64,000 bases of DNA from G965203045 sp965203045 (lineage in GTDB: Bacteria > Pseudomonadota > Gammaproteobacteria > PS1 > Pseudothioglobaceae). Each line of letters begins with the position of its first letter. Positions within the stretch are counted from its first letter, which is position 1. Positions 1 to 7,693 of the stretch are shown here, piece by piece. Made by a program: the position numbers and the translations under genes. Below the pieces are notes generated by a model. It saw nothing but the letters and a program-made list of their open reading frames with translations, searched no databases and was not told the origin of the DNA. The DNA is taken from assembly GCA_965203045.1 (NCBI GenBank), contig OZ241850.1, positions 62,001 through 126,000 of the forward strand, in the 5' to 3' direction.

Positions 1-26
1 CATCCACCCACAGCTAAACTTCTAGT

Positions 27-49
27 AAAGCTCTATTAATTGGGGCTTT
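27..49 (+). terminator. Possible intrinsic terminator of a gene left of the window
   Basis: AAAGCTC at 27-33 can pair with GGGCTTT at 43-49 (seven pairs, one G-U) around a 9-nt loop, followed by a modestly T-rich stretch. One plus-strand frame entering from the left stops at TAG 23-25, just before the hairpin, so this may close an upstream plus-strand gene. The tail is weak. Confidence 0.3.
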
Positions 50-75
50 TGCTTTCTCGTTATTGACAGTTAGGC

Positions 76-84
76 ATTATAGCA
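76..84 (-). promoter_or_regulatory. Candidate extended -10 promoter reading left
   Basis: On the minus strand this reads TGCTATAAT, an extended -10 element (TG, one base, TATAAT). No good -35 lies 17 bases upstream. It would start a transcript near position 68 reading leftwards out of the window, where an ATG occurs at 3-1 on the minus strand. Seen by motif only. Confidence 0.35.
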
Positions 85-118
85 TAAAATGTGTGGTTAA
101 AAGCTGGTGGGGGCAAAA

Positions 119-1519
119 TCAACTTACTTTTACTTTGTCTAAATTATCAATAATATCCTTAGGTGTCAGTGCATAATTATTACCATTATAAGTATTAGCG
201 CTGAGGCTATGAGTAATTACTGCGGTTATTGCAGCATCTAATGGTGAGTAATTTTGCGATATTAGAGACCCAATAAGACCTGCTAAGATATCTCCGCTAC
301 CGCCTTTGCTTAAAACATTTTTGCCAAAGGGATTGATAAAAAGTTTTTGTTTGTGAGCAATAATGGTGTTTGCTCCTTTTAGAATAAGCACAATTTGAGG
401 ATAATGTTTAGTGAAATGTTGAGCATAATGAAAACGTTTTGCTTGCAATGTGTGTGTATCAATATCGGCTAAATTAAGTTGTTTTAGTAGCGCTGTAAAT
501 TCTTTTGGATGCGGGGTGAGAACAATATTTTCTAAATTTAATAGGCTAATTATCTCTTTCTTATAAAATAAATCTGCATCAATTACCACTGGTAGCACAG
601 CTTTTGTTATATCTTTTATAATACTGCTACGCAGGCTACCCAAGCCCATACCAATTACAATAGCAGTTGTTGTTCTAGGCAGCCGCTTAGCGCTCATTAT
701 ATCAGGCGCAAAACAAACAATATCTTTATTAGTAATAATAGTGGTCAATCCACTACCAAATTTCAGTGCAGCTTGCGCTGCCAAAATAGTCGCTCCTAAT
801 TGGCTACCGCCAATAACTACTGTATGTCCATAATTGCCTTTATGAGTATTGTGCTTGTTTCTAATAGGTAGCTTAGCATCGCTTTTTTGCAGTAATTGAA
901 ATACTGTTTGAGTTTGATAAACCTTAGCACTAACACCTAAATCTGCTACTATAATATTACCAACATAATCTTTAGCATTATCAGCATACAAACATAGTTT
1001 ACCAGCACCCATAGTAATGGTGGTATTTGCTCTAAAGGCAGACGTTTTAATATCTCCTTGTCCATCAATGCCACTTGGTATATCACAAGCAATCCTATAG
1101 GCAGGCATGCTATTTAATTTTTCAATTATATTTGCTGTCTCTGTTGGTAATTCACCTTTAAATCCTGAACCAAAGATTGCATCAACAATCACATCAGCCT
1201 TAATAATAGTTTGGCCTACCACTACCCCTACTTTTTGTGCGCGTTGCCATTGCAGTTTAGCCATTTTACTTTTTGGCTTAAATGCTAAATATAATTTTAG
1301 CGGATAACTACCTATCAACATCCTAGCAAGGGCAATGCCATCTGCCCCATTATTGCCAGCGCCACAGACAATTAAAATGCTATTTGTTGTTTTAAAATTT
1401 TGCTCAATAAAATGTTTGATAGCAATAGCGGCATTTTCCATTAGAATATCTTCGCTTAGAGCAAAATTGCCATAACAACGTTTATCAAGCATGTTGGTAG
1501 ATAAATAAAGATTTTGCAT
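119..1519 (-). CDS. nnrD: Bifunctional NAD(P)HX epimerase / ADP-dependent dehydratase (NnrE-NnrD)
   Basis: Cytoplasmic repair enzyme for hydrated NADH and NADPH: the N-terminal YjeF_N domain epimerises R- and S-NAD(P)HX, and the C-terminal ribokinase-like domain dehydrates S-NAD(P)HX using ADP. The 466-residue product has the epimerase glycine-rich motif GAGNNGADG near residues 53-61, a FGSGFKG loop near 117, and the dehydratase signature KGGSGDILAG near residue 410. This is a little shorter than the roughly 500-residue E. coli fusion, but both domains appear complete. The ATG at 1519 is the only sensible start; no Shine-Dalgarno sequence is seen. It lies 48 bases downstream of lepA on the same strand and may be co-transcribed. 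The family assignment is firm. Confidence 0.95.
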   Translation of the reverse strand: MQNLYLSTNMLDKRCYGNFALSEDILMENAAIAIKHFIEQNFKTTNSILIVCGAGNNGADGIALARMLIGSYPLKLYLAFKPKSKMAKLQWQRAQKVGVVVGQTIIKADVIVDAIFGSGFKGELPTETANIIEKLNSMPAYRIACDIPSGIDGQGDIKTSAFRANTTITMGAGKLCLYADNAKDYVGNIIVADLGVSAKVYQTQTVFQLLQKSDAKLPIRNKHNTHKGNYGHTVVIGGSQLGATILAAQAALKFGSGLTTIITNKDIVCFAPDIMSAKRLPRTTTAIVIGMGLGSLRSSIIKDITKAVLPVVIDADLFYKKEIISLLNLENIVLTPHPKEFTALLKQLNLADIDTHTLQAKRFHYAQHFTKHYPQIVLILKGANTIIAHKQKLFINPFGKNVLSKGGSGDILAGLIGSLISQNYSPLDAAITAVITHSLSANTYNGNNYALTPKDIIDNLDKVKVS

Positions 1520-1567
1520 TGATTTAATTAACTAACATATATTTGTCATTTTATATTAAGCAAGGCG

Positions 1568-3355
1568 CTAATCAATATACAGCATTGCTAAAAAAACCTG
1601 CTGAGGGACTTCTACTTTACCAATTGCTCGCATACGTTTTTTGCCTTTTTTTTGTTTTTCTAATAGCTTGCGCTTACGGGTAATATCGCCTCCATAACAT
1701 TTAGCGGTTACATTCTTTCTTAAAGCTTTTACTGTTGTTCTGGCAATAATTTTATTGCCAATACTAGCTTGAATAGCAACATCAAACATCTGACGAGGAA
1801 TAAGTTGCTGCATTTTCTCAGCTAGCTCTCTGCCTTTGCGCATTGCCTCTGCGCGATGCACTATTAGAGCTAAAGCATCAACTTTATCACCATTAATCAT
1901 AATATCAAGGCGGGTAAGATCGGCGTTTTGGTAACGTAGAAATTCATAATCCATTGAAGCAAAACCACGGCTTATTGATTTAAGTTTATCAAAAAAATCC
2001 AGCACTACTTCATTTAGAGGCAATTCATAAGTTAGCGCAACTTGTTTGCCTAAATATTGGATATTTTTTTGCACACCTCTTCTTGCTACACAAAGATTGA
2101 TAACATTACCAACGAACTCGTTGGTTAATAAAATATTTGCCTCAACAATCGGCTCTCTAAATTCACTAATCTTTTGATTAAGTGGTAGTTTTGACGGATT
2201 ATCAATATGATGTAATCTACCTTTACTATCAACAATTTGATAAACAACTGTAGGCGCGGTAGTGATTAAATCAAGGCCATATTCCCGCTCTAATCTTTCT
2301 TGGATAATCTCTATATGTAACAAACCCAAAAAACCAATGCGGAAACCAAACCCTAAAGCACTAGAATTCTCTGGTTCATACACTAGGGCAGCATCATTTA
2401 GATGTAATTTAGCCAAAGCATCTCTAAACTTTTCATAATCAGCAGAATCAGTAGGAAAAATACCGGCAAAAACACGCGGTTTGACTGGCTTAAAACCTAC
2501 CAAAGGTTTAACAATTTGGCTTTTTTCATCAATAATAGTATCGCCAACTGCAGCGCCAGTGGTGCTTTTAATACTAGCGATTAAGTAGCCAACTTCGCCA
2601 GCTTTTAAGGTTTTTGTTTTGTGTTTTTTAGGAGTGAAAATGCCGACCTCATCAACTAAATGCACAGTTTTTGTGGAAAAGATTTTTATTTTTTGCTTAA
2701 TATTAATTTGACCATCAATTACTCTAATCAAAGACACAACGCCTAGATAATTATCAAACCAAGAATCAATAATCAACGCTTTTAACAGCGCATTAATATC
2801 ACCACTGGGAGGGGGAATTTTAGCAACGATTTGCTCTAAAACATCAACAATACCGTATCCTAACTTAGCGCTTACGTTGATAGCATCACTACTATCAATG
2901 CCGATAATATCTTCAATTTCACCTTTAACTCGTTCAGGTTCAGCAGCAGATAGGTCAATCTTATTTAGCACTGGTAAAACCTCTAAGCCCTGATCAATTG
3001 CAGTATGACAATTAGCAACTGTTTGTGCTTCTACGCCTTGGCTAGCATCCACAATCAGTAGCGCTCCTTCACAAGCCGCAAGTGAGCGCGATACTTCATA
3101 AGAAAAATCTACATGTCCGGGAGTATCAATAAAATTTAACTGATAAGTATTACCATCTCTTGCCTTATAATTTAGACTAACACCTTGCGACTTAATAGTA
3201 ATTCCACGCTCACGTTCAATATCCATTGAATCTAGCACTTGGCTAGACATTTCGCGCTCACTAAGGCCTCCACAAAGCTGAATAAACCTATCAGCAATAG
3301 TAGATTTGCCGTGGTCAATATGAGCGATAATAGAAAAATTGCGGATATATTGCAT
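1568..3355 (-). CDS. lepA: Elongation factor 4 (LepA), ribosome back-translocating GTPase
   Basis: A 595-residue translational GTPase of normal LepA length. It starts MQYIRNF and carries the P-loop HIDHGKST at residues 12-19, the switch II motif DTPGHVDF, and NKID for guanine specificity. The C-terminal region with KAMRKGRE-like and KRMRAIGKVEVPQQVF segments is characteristic of EF4 rather than EF-G. EF4 acts on stalled or stressed ribosomes, at least partly at the membrane. The usual partner gene lepB (signal peptidase I) is not next to it; aroA lies upstream and nnrD downstream. There is no Shine-Dalgarno sequence before its ATG, and a tiny well-initiated ORF ends 8 bases upstream, so translational coupling is possible. 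Identification is secure. Confidence 0.98.
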   Translation of the reverse strand: MQYIRNFSIIAHIDHGKSTIADRFIQLCGGLSEREMSSQVLDSMDIERERGITIKSQGVSLNYKARDGNTYQLNFIDTPGHVDFSYEVSRSLAACEGALLIVDASQGVEAQTVANCHTAIDQGLEVLPVLNKIDLSAAEPERVKGEIEDIIGIDSSDAINVSAKLGYGIVDVLEQIVAKIPPPSGDINALLKALIIDSWFDNYLGVVSLIRVIDGQINIKQKIKIFSTKTVHLVDEVGIFTPKKHKTKTLKAGEVGYLIASIKSTTGAAVGDTIIDEKSQIVKPLVGFKPVKPRVFAGIFPTDSADYEKFRDALAKLHLNDAALVYEPENSSALGFGFRIGFLGLLHIEIIQERLEREYGLDLITTAPTVVYQIVDSKGRLHHIDNPSKLPLNQKISEFREPIVEANILLTNEFVGNVINLCVARRGVQKNIQYLGKQVALTYELPLNEVVLDFFDKLKSISRGFASMDYEFLRYQNADLTRLDIMINGDKVDALALIVHRAEAMRKGRELAEKMQQLIPRQMFDVAIQASIGNKIIARTTVKALRKNVTAKCYGGDITRKRKLLEKQKKGKKRMRAIGKVEVPQQVFLAMLYID

Positions 3356-3363
3356 TAAAATTA

Positions 3364-3426
3364 TTAGTCTTTAATACGTTTATTAAGTGGGTATTTTGCG
3401 CTGGGTATTGCTACTTGTGCTAACAT
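3364..3426 (-). CDS. Possible 20-residue small ORF between aroA and lepA
   Basis: This ORF starts with an ATG one base after the aroA stop and ends 8 bases before the lepA ATG. The last codons of aroA supply a strong ribosome binding site (AAGGAGGT, about 5 bases before the ATG). The peptide begins MLAQVAIPSAKY and ends NKRIKD. lepA itself has no visible Shine-Dalgarno sequence, so this ORF may feed ribosomes to lepA by coupling. It could also be the remnant of the first codons of a lost gene. No family was recognised; coding status rests only on the ribosome binding site and position. Confidence 0.35.
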   Translation of the reverse strand: MLAQVAIPSAKYPLNKRIKD

Positions 3427-3427
3427 A

Positions 3428-4735
3428 TTAAACCTCCTTTATACTTAAACCTGCTTGAGAGGCTGTTTTAACAAAATCAGGAAATGAAGTTGCCACATTT
3501 TCACAGCCACTAATACAAATACTAGCGCTACAACGCAGACTCACAAGCGCAAAAGCCATAGCAATACGATGGTCGTGATGGCTTTGTATCACCCCACTAG
3601 GCGGACTGAATTCATCTTTACCATTGATAATAATACCATCTGCTAATACTTCAGATTTAATGCCTAATTTAGTCAAACCTTCTGCCATTGCTACTATTCT
3701 ATCGCTTTCTTTAACACGTAATTCTGCAGCTGCTGTAAGCACAGTTTGCCCACTTGCCATACTTGCTGCAATAAAAATAGCGGGAAACTCATCAATCGCG
3801 ATAGAAACTAAATTTGGCGGAATTTCAATGCCTATTAATTGTGATGATTTAACTACAATATCAGCCAATAGCTCGCCACCAATTTCACCTTGATTTGTAA
3901 GGGTTATATCAGCGCCCATTAGTTTTAAAATGCTAATGATACCAGCGCGAGTTGGATTAATGCCAACTGCTTTTAAGTTAATATTAGCATTATGAGCAAT
4001 GCAAGCGCCAACCATAAAAAACGCTGCTGATGATATGTCAGCTGGGACTATTATATTAGCAGCAGAGAGATTACCGCCACCGACAAGGCTAATTTGATTA
4101 GCATCTATACTAAGCCGATAACCAAAACCTATTAACATTTTTTCTGTATGGTTGCGACTTAGCGATGGTTCGGTAATAGTGGTAATGCCTTGTGCAAACA
4201 AACCTGCTAATAACAACGATGATTTTACTTGGGCTGAGGCAAGTGGCATTTGATAATTAATGCCGACTAAATGCTGTCCACCGCTAATCATAAGCGGCGG
4301 TCTACCATGAGCTGTTGTGCTAATTTTTGCTCCCATTTTTAATAGTGGTAAAACTACTCTATTCATTGGCCGCTTAGACAAAGAAGCATCACCAATTAAA
4401 ACACTATCAAACCTTTGCGCCGCTAAAATACCTGCTATAAGACGCATAGAGGTGCCGGAATTACCAACATTAATAACATTTTTAGGGCTTTGTAAGCCGC
4501 CCATACCAACACCGCTAATACTCACATCACTACCATTAAGGTCAATACTAACGCCCATATTAACAAAGGCATTAACCGTTGCTAAAGTATCCTCAGCTTG
4601 TAAAAAACCACTAATATTGGTAATACCATTTGCTAGTGAACCTAACATAATTGCCCGATGAGAAATAGATTTATCCCCAGGCACTAAAATCTCGCCATTT
4701 AAGGACTTGCTAGGTTTGATGATAAAATCACTCAT
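3428..4735 (-). CDS. aroA: 3-phosphoshikimate 1-carboxyvinyltransferase (EPSP synthase)
   Basis: Transfers enolpyruvyl from phosphoenolpyruvate to shikimate-3-phosphate, the sixth step of the shikimate pathway. The 435-residue product has the N-terminal LVPGDKSISHRAIMLGSLA segment, the GNSGTSMRL motif near residue 95, RPM in a SKRPMNRV loop near 125, and a C-terminal DHRIAMAFA motif. The length fits the single-chain enzyme. In many gammaproteobacteria aroA follows tyrA/pheA; here pheA-hisC-tyrA lies about 20 kb away, so the cluster has been split. Residues around the P-loop-like LAGILAAQR segment (G, then A) resemble the class II pattern, but assigning glyphosate class from this alone would be guesswork. 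Confidence 0.96.
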   Translation of the reverse strand: MSDFIIKPSKSLNGEILVPGDKSISHRAIMLGSLANGITNISGFLQAEDTLATVNAFVNMGVSIDLNGSDVSISGVGMGGLQSPKNVINVGNSGTSMRLIAGILAAQRFDSVLIGDASLSKRPMNRVVLPLLKMGAKISTTAHGRPPLMISGGQHLVGINYQMPLASAQVKSSLLLAGLFAQGITTITEPSLSRNHTEKMLIGFGYRLSIDANQISLVGGGNLSAANIIVPADISSAAFFMVGACIAHNANINLKAVGINPTRAGIISILKLMGADITLTNQGEIGGELLADIVVKSSQLIGIEIPPNLVSIAIDEFPAIFIAASMASGQTVLTAAAELRVKESDRIVAMAEGLTKLGIKSEVLADGIIINGKDEFSPPSGVIQSHHDHRIAMAFALVSLRCSASICISGCENVATSFPDFVKTASQAGLSIKEV

Positions 4736-4821
4736 TTAGATAAAACTCGCACATAAAACTAACCTCATTTTATCACTAAGTCTATGACTAATATTATCTA
4801 TGATAACAACTTAAACATCAG

Positions 4822-4827
4822 TATAAT
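4822..4827 (+). promoter_or_regulatory. -10 element for the membrane protein-cobO-rlmE-ispB run
   Basis: A perfect TATAAT sits 10 bases before the ATG at 4838. Transcription would begin about 3-4 bases before that ATG, giving an almost leaderless message with no room for a Shine-Dalgarno sequence. No convincing -35 is visible. Confidence 0.45.
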
Positions 4828-4837
4828 AACCTCACTT

Positions 4838-5425
4838 ATGAATAAAAATAGCCTAAACTTTAATAGACTGCTGACTTTTATATTAGTGCTTATGATTTTA
4901 CTTACTAGAAGTAATTACTTAAGCGCTGTGCATTTGCCAGATTTTACCTTACCCGCTTTAATCATTGCTGGGATGTATATTGGTGGTTTTATGGTAGCAT
5001 TTTTATTAATTGTAAGTGCTATTTTGGTGGATAATTACGCCATTTTTTATCAAGGAATATCTGCAAACTGTATTACTGAAGCTTATAGCATATTGTTACT
5101 ACTTTACTATCTTGTCTATTATTTGGCAAAATTTATACCAACATTTATTATTGGCTTCAACTTGAAATTTATCAAAAGTGTGGTGTTTGTGATTGCTATT
5201 ATAAGCCTTGAGTGGCTACTGGCAACTGCTAGTTATTACGCCTTTACTGAGGCTGCTTGGAGTGATTTTGCTAAATATGTTCTAAATTGGTCATTTATTG
5301 AAATTCCAACAACCTTATCCCAACTTACTGTTATAAGTATTATTATTACCATATTTGCTAAATTTTATGAGCGCAGAGGAAGATTATCAAAAGCGAATGC
5401 AGCGCAAAAAAACCTATATAGATAA
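4838..5425 (+). CDS. Polytopic membrane protein, possible ECF-type substrate-binding (S) component for a corrinoid
   Basis: A 195-residue, very hydrophobic protein with about five to six predicted membrane segments, roughly residues 10-30, 38-62, 75-100, 110-135 and 165-185, ending in a basic tail. I do not recognise a catalytic motif. Size and topology fit the S subunits of ECF vitamin transporters, and the next gene, cobO, adenosylates cobalamin, so import of cobalamin or a precursor is a reasonable guess from context only. An earlier in-frame ATG exists at 4784, but the TATAAT at 4822 and the polar, non-membrane extra residues favour 4838. Its last 59 bases overlap the start of cobO in another frame. 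No EcfA or EcfT gene is nearby; a shared module elsewhere would be required. Confidence 0.6.
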   Translation: MNKNSLNFNRLLTFILVLMILLTRSNYLSAVHLPDFTLPALIIAGMYIGGFMVAFLLIVSAILVDNYAIFYQGISANCITEAYSILLLLYYLVYYLAKFIPTFIIGFNLKFIKSVVFVIAIISLEWLLATASYYAFTEAAWSDFAKYVLNWSFIEIPTTLSQLTVISIIITIFAKFYERRGRLSKANAAQKNLYR

Positions 5426-5963
5426 ACGTATCGCCCAGGCGAATATCAATAAAGGTGTTTGTGTTTTACTAACAGGTAATGGTAAAGGCAAAACCAGCTC
5501 AGCGTTAGGAATGGTGTGTCGGGCTTTGGGTTATGGAATGAAAATAGGTGTTGTGCAATTTATAAAAGGTACTCAAACTACTGGTGAAAATCTATTTTTG
5601 CAAAACCAGCCGCTAGTGAAATTAGTCAGCATGCAAAGCGGATTTACTTGGGATACTCAAAACAAAGCAAGTGATAGCAAAGCAGCAAAAAAAACTTGGG
5701 TTGAAGCTGAGAAAATGTTAACAAATAATAAGTTAGATTTAGTGGTATTAGATGAGATAACTTATATGCTTAGTTATGCTTATTTAGATGAAGGGGCAAT
5801 AATTAATGCCATTACTAATAGGCCAAGCGACCAACACTTAGTTTTAACTGGTAGAAACGCCCCAAAATCTCTCTATAATATTGCTGATACCGTTAGTGAT
5901 ATTAAAGATATCAAGCATGCTTTTAGAGACAATATTGCCGCTCAAAAAGGTCTAGACCTTTAG
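5367..5963 (+). CDS. cobO: Cob(I)yrinic acid a,c-diamide / cob(I)alamin adenosyltransferase (CobO/BtuR family)
   Basis: ATP-dependent enzyme that attaches the 5'-deoxyadenosyl group to reduced cobalt in corrinoids. The 198-residue protein has the P-loop GNGKGKTSSALG near residue 37, a GVVQFIKG strand, and the acidic LVVLDEITYML (Walker B-like) segment near residue 120, all typical of CobO/CobA/BtuR. The start at 5367 is chosen because the N-terminal helix (MSAEEDYQKRMQRKK) aligns in character with the basic lid helix of this family. That produces an unusually long 59-base overlap with the upstream membrane-protein gene. The context (membrane transporter-like gene, then cobO) suggests corrinoid salvage rather than de novo synthesis, as no other cob genes are in the window. 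Confidence 0.93.
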   Translation: MSAEEDYQKRMQRKKTYIDKRIAQANINKGVCVLLTGNGKGKTSSALGMVCRALGYGMKIGVVQFIKGTQTTGENLFLQNQPLVKLVSMQSGFTWDTQNKASDSKAAKKTWVEAEKMLTNNKLDLVVLDEITYMLSYAYLDEGAIINAITNRPSDQHLVLTGRNAPKSLYNIADTVSDIKDIKHAFRDNIAAQKGLDL

Positions 5964-5969
5964 TTCACA

Positions 5970-6590
5970 ATGATAAAAAAAGCCCCTAGTTCAGGGAGTT
6001 GGTTAGCGCGAAATCGCAATGATTATTTTACAAAACTTGCTAAAAAACAGGACTATCGCAGTCGAGCAGTATATAAATTATTAGAAATTATTAATAAAAA
6101 GCATTTCATTAAACTTGGTGATTATGTGCTTGATTTAGGCGCCTATCCGGGTAGTTGGTCGCAATTAGCAGCTAAATATGTGGGCCCAAATGGTAAAGTT
6201 ATCGCTAATGATATTACACCGATAAAAGCAATTTCTAAAGTAGAATTTATTGTAGGTGATTTTAGGGAACAAGTTATTTATGACAAAATTACCGCTACTA
6301 TTTACCCTAAAAAATTTGATGTGATACTATCAGATATGGCACCAAACATGAGCGGCCATTTAACAGTTGATATACCAAAATCATTGTATTTAGCAGAATT
6401 AGCATTAGAGATTGCTATTAACAACCTAAAACCAAATGGTTATTTTTATATTAAATTATTCCAAGGCAGTGGTTTTGATGTTTATGTTAAACGCTGCAAA
6501 GAACAATTTAGCAACACTAATATTATAAAACCAAAAGCCTCGCGCCTAGGCAATAAAGAAGTTTATTTGTTTGCTAAGAGTTTAAAATAA
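5970..6590 (+). CDS. rlmE: 23S rRNA 2'-O-ribose U2552 methyltransferase RlmE (FtsJ/RrmJ)
   Basis: SAM-dependent methyltransferase of the A-loop uridine of 23S rRNA, acting late in 50S assembly. At 206 residues it matches E. coli RlmE. It shows the K-D-K-E catalytic tetrad: K in RAVYKLLE near residue 36, D in LSDMAPN near 121, K in YIKLFQG near 161, and E in NKEVYLFAK near 196. Motif I reads DLGAYPGSW where DLGAAPGGW is usual, a noticeable but probably tolerated change. It starts 6 bases after cobO and is followed 6 bases later by ispB, so it belongs to the same transcript. The common partner ftsH is not adjacent here. Confidence 0.96.
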   Translation: MIKKAPSSGSWLARNRNDYFTKLAKKQDYRSRAVYKLLEIINKKHFIKLGDYVLDLGAYPGSWSQLAAKYVGPNGKVIANDITPIKAISKVEFIVGDFREQVIYDKITATIYPKKFDVILSDMAPNMSGHLTVDIPKSLYLAELALEIAINNLKPNGYFYIKLFQGSGFDVYVKRCKEQFSNTNIIKPKASRLGNKEVYLFAKSLK

Positions 6591-6596
6591 TCATCT

Positions 6597-7568
6597 ATGC
6601 AAACATTTTCAGAACTAAAAAAATTTTTAGCAGATGATATTGCTGCATTAGATAAAGTAATTCACAAAAGTCTTAAATCTGATGTTGTGCTGATTAACCA
6701 AATCAGCAATTATATTACTAATTCAGGTGGCAAACGCCTACGTCCTATATTATTATTACTAATAACGAAGTTATTTAACTATAACGGTGTTGCTAAACAT
6801 ACATTAGCCGCTATTGTGGAATTTATTCACACCGCAACTTTATTGCATGATGACGTGGTTGATAATGCCAATAAAAGACGTGGTAAACAAACCGCTAATG
6901 AAAAATGGGGCAATCCTGCTAGTGTACTTACCGGTGATTTTTTATATTCTCGCGCTTTTGAATTAATGGTTAGTGTTAATAAAATGGCGGTGATGGCGGT
7001 GATGGCTAAAACCACTAATACCATTGCCCAAGGCGAAGTAATGCAATTACTAAATTGTCAAAATCCACAGCTTAGCAGTGAACAATATTTTCAAGTAATT
7101 GAATATAAAACCGCCTGTCTTTTTAAAGCTTGTGCTGAGCTGGGCGCTATTATTAGCAATGCTAATCCAAAAGAACAAAAAGCGCTTGCAAATTACGGCT
7201 TACAACTGGGTAATGCTTTTCAAATTATTGATGATTTACTGGATTATGGAATATATAATTCCAATTCTGGCAAAGAAGTTGGAGGCGACCTTAAAGAGGG
7301 CAAAACCACACTACCGATGATTTATGGCATCAATAATATAAGCAGTGATAGCAAAAAGCTACTAATAAGCGCCATTAAAAATGCAGATAATAGTCAAATC
7401 AAAACTATTATTAAGATTTTGACCAAAGCAGGCGCATTTAAAGATACTTATAAAGCGGCGCAAAAATGCACTCAGTCTGCAAAAGAATCATTACAAATTC
7501 TACCTAATAGCACCACCAAAGAGGCCTTAAATTTACTAGCTGATTTATGCTTGCAACGTAAATCATAA
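6597..7568 (+). CDS. ispB: Polyprenyl (octaprenyl) diphosphate synthase
   Basis: Trans-prenyltransferase that elongates farnesyl diphosphate with isopentenyl diphosphate to make the quinone side chain. The 323-residue sequence has GGKRLRPILLLL near residue 43, the first aspartate-rich motif LLHDDVVDNA near residue 82, GEVMQL, and the second aspartate-rich region FQIIDDLLDY near residue 210. The small residues upstream of the first motif fit long-chain (C40-type) synthases; exact chain length cannot be set from sequence. It is the last gene of the 4.8-7.6 kb plus-strand run. Its 3' end contains the -35 element of the metK promoter. Confidence 0.93.
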   Translation: MQTFSELKKFLADDIAALDKVIHKSLKSDVVLINQISNYITNSGGKRLRPILLLLITKLFNYNGVAKHTLAAIVEFIHTATLLHDDVVDNANKRRGKQTANEKWGNPASVLTGDFLYSRAFELMVSVNKMAVMAVMAKTTNTIAQGEVMQLLNCQNPQLSSEQYFQVIEYKTACLFKACAELGAIISNANPKEQKALANYGLQLGNAFQIIDDLLDYGIYNSNSGKEVGGDLKEGKTTLPMIYGINNISSDSKKLLISAIKNADNSQIKTIIKILTKAGAFKDTYKAAQKCTQSAKESLQILPNSTTKEALNLLADLCLQRKS

Positions 7569-7579
7569 TACTATATAAT
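7551..7579 (+). promoter_or_regulatory. metK promoter
   Basis: TTGCAA at 7551-7556, a 17-base spacer, and TATAAT at 7574-7579 form a strong sigma-70-type promoter. The -35 lies inside the last codons of ispB. The predicted start, about 7586, falls at the first base pair of the riboswitch below, which supports both calls. Confidence 0.75.
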
Positions 7580-7585
7580 TCTCAC

Positions 7586-7644
7586 CTGTGCCAATTTGCC
7601 CCGATTGCTAGCACATTAAATAATTAGCTAAAGCTGGTATCCAA
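7586..7644 (+). ncRNA. SAM-II-type S-adenosylmethionine riboswitch upstream of metK
   Basis: The leader folds as the compact SAM-II H-type pseudoknot layout. P1 is TGTGC at 7587-7591 with GCACA at 7611-7615. The 19-nt loop holds AATTTGCC and CGATTGCTA, like the family's GATTTG...TTGCA loop. The 3' segment has ATTAAATAATTAGCTAAAG, matching the conserved TTAAA...GCTAAA core. The second pseudoknot helix (probably loop TGCC with GGTA near 7635) is less certain by eye. SAM-V shares the same binding core and is the alternative label. Position before metK, the SAM synthetase gene, is the expected context. A terminator hairpin follows, so SAM binding probably reduces metK transcription. Confidence 0.88.
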
Positions 7645-7647
7645 AAT

Positions 7648-7680
7648 AAAAGCCCGCTTTATATAGCGGGATTTTTACTT
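7648..7680 (+). terminator. Intrinsic terminator in the metK leader
   Basis: CCCGCT at 7653-7658 pairs with AGCGGG at 7665-7670 around a TTATAT loop, with AAAAG before the stem and ATTTTTACTT after it. It lies between the SAM-II-type aptamer and the metK ribosome binding site and is the likely expression platform, or at least the attenuator. Confidence 0.8.
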
Positions 7681-7693
7681 TTTGGAGAAAATA

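Noticed and set aside
1107..1307. Assorted antisense frames of 60-146 codons inside nnrD, aroA, hisD, gltB, ald, dnaJ and others
   Set aside because: All lie opposite well-identified genes, encode low-complexity or composition-driven peptides and show no start signals.
7682..7693. TTG start giving four extra residues on MetK
   Set aside because: The TTG overlaps the Shine-Dalgarno sequence, and the ATG at 7694 aligns with the usual MetK N-terminus.
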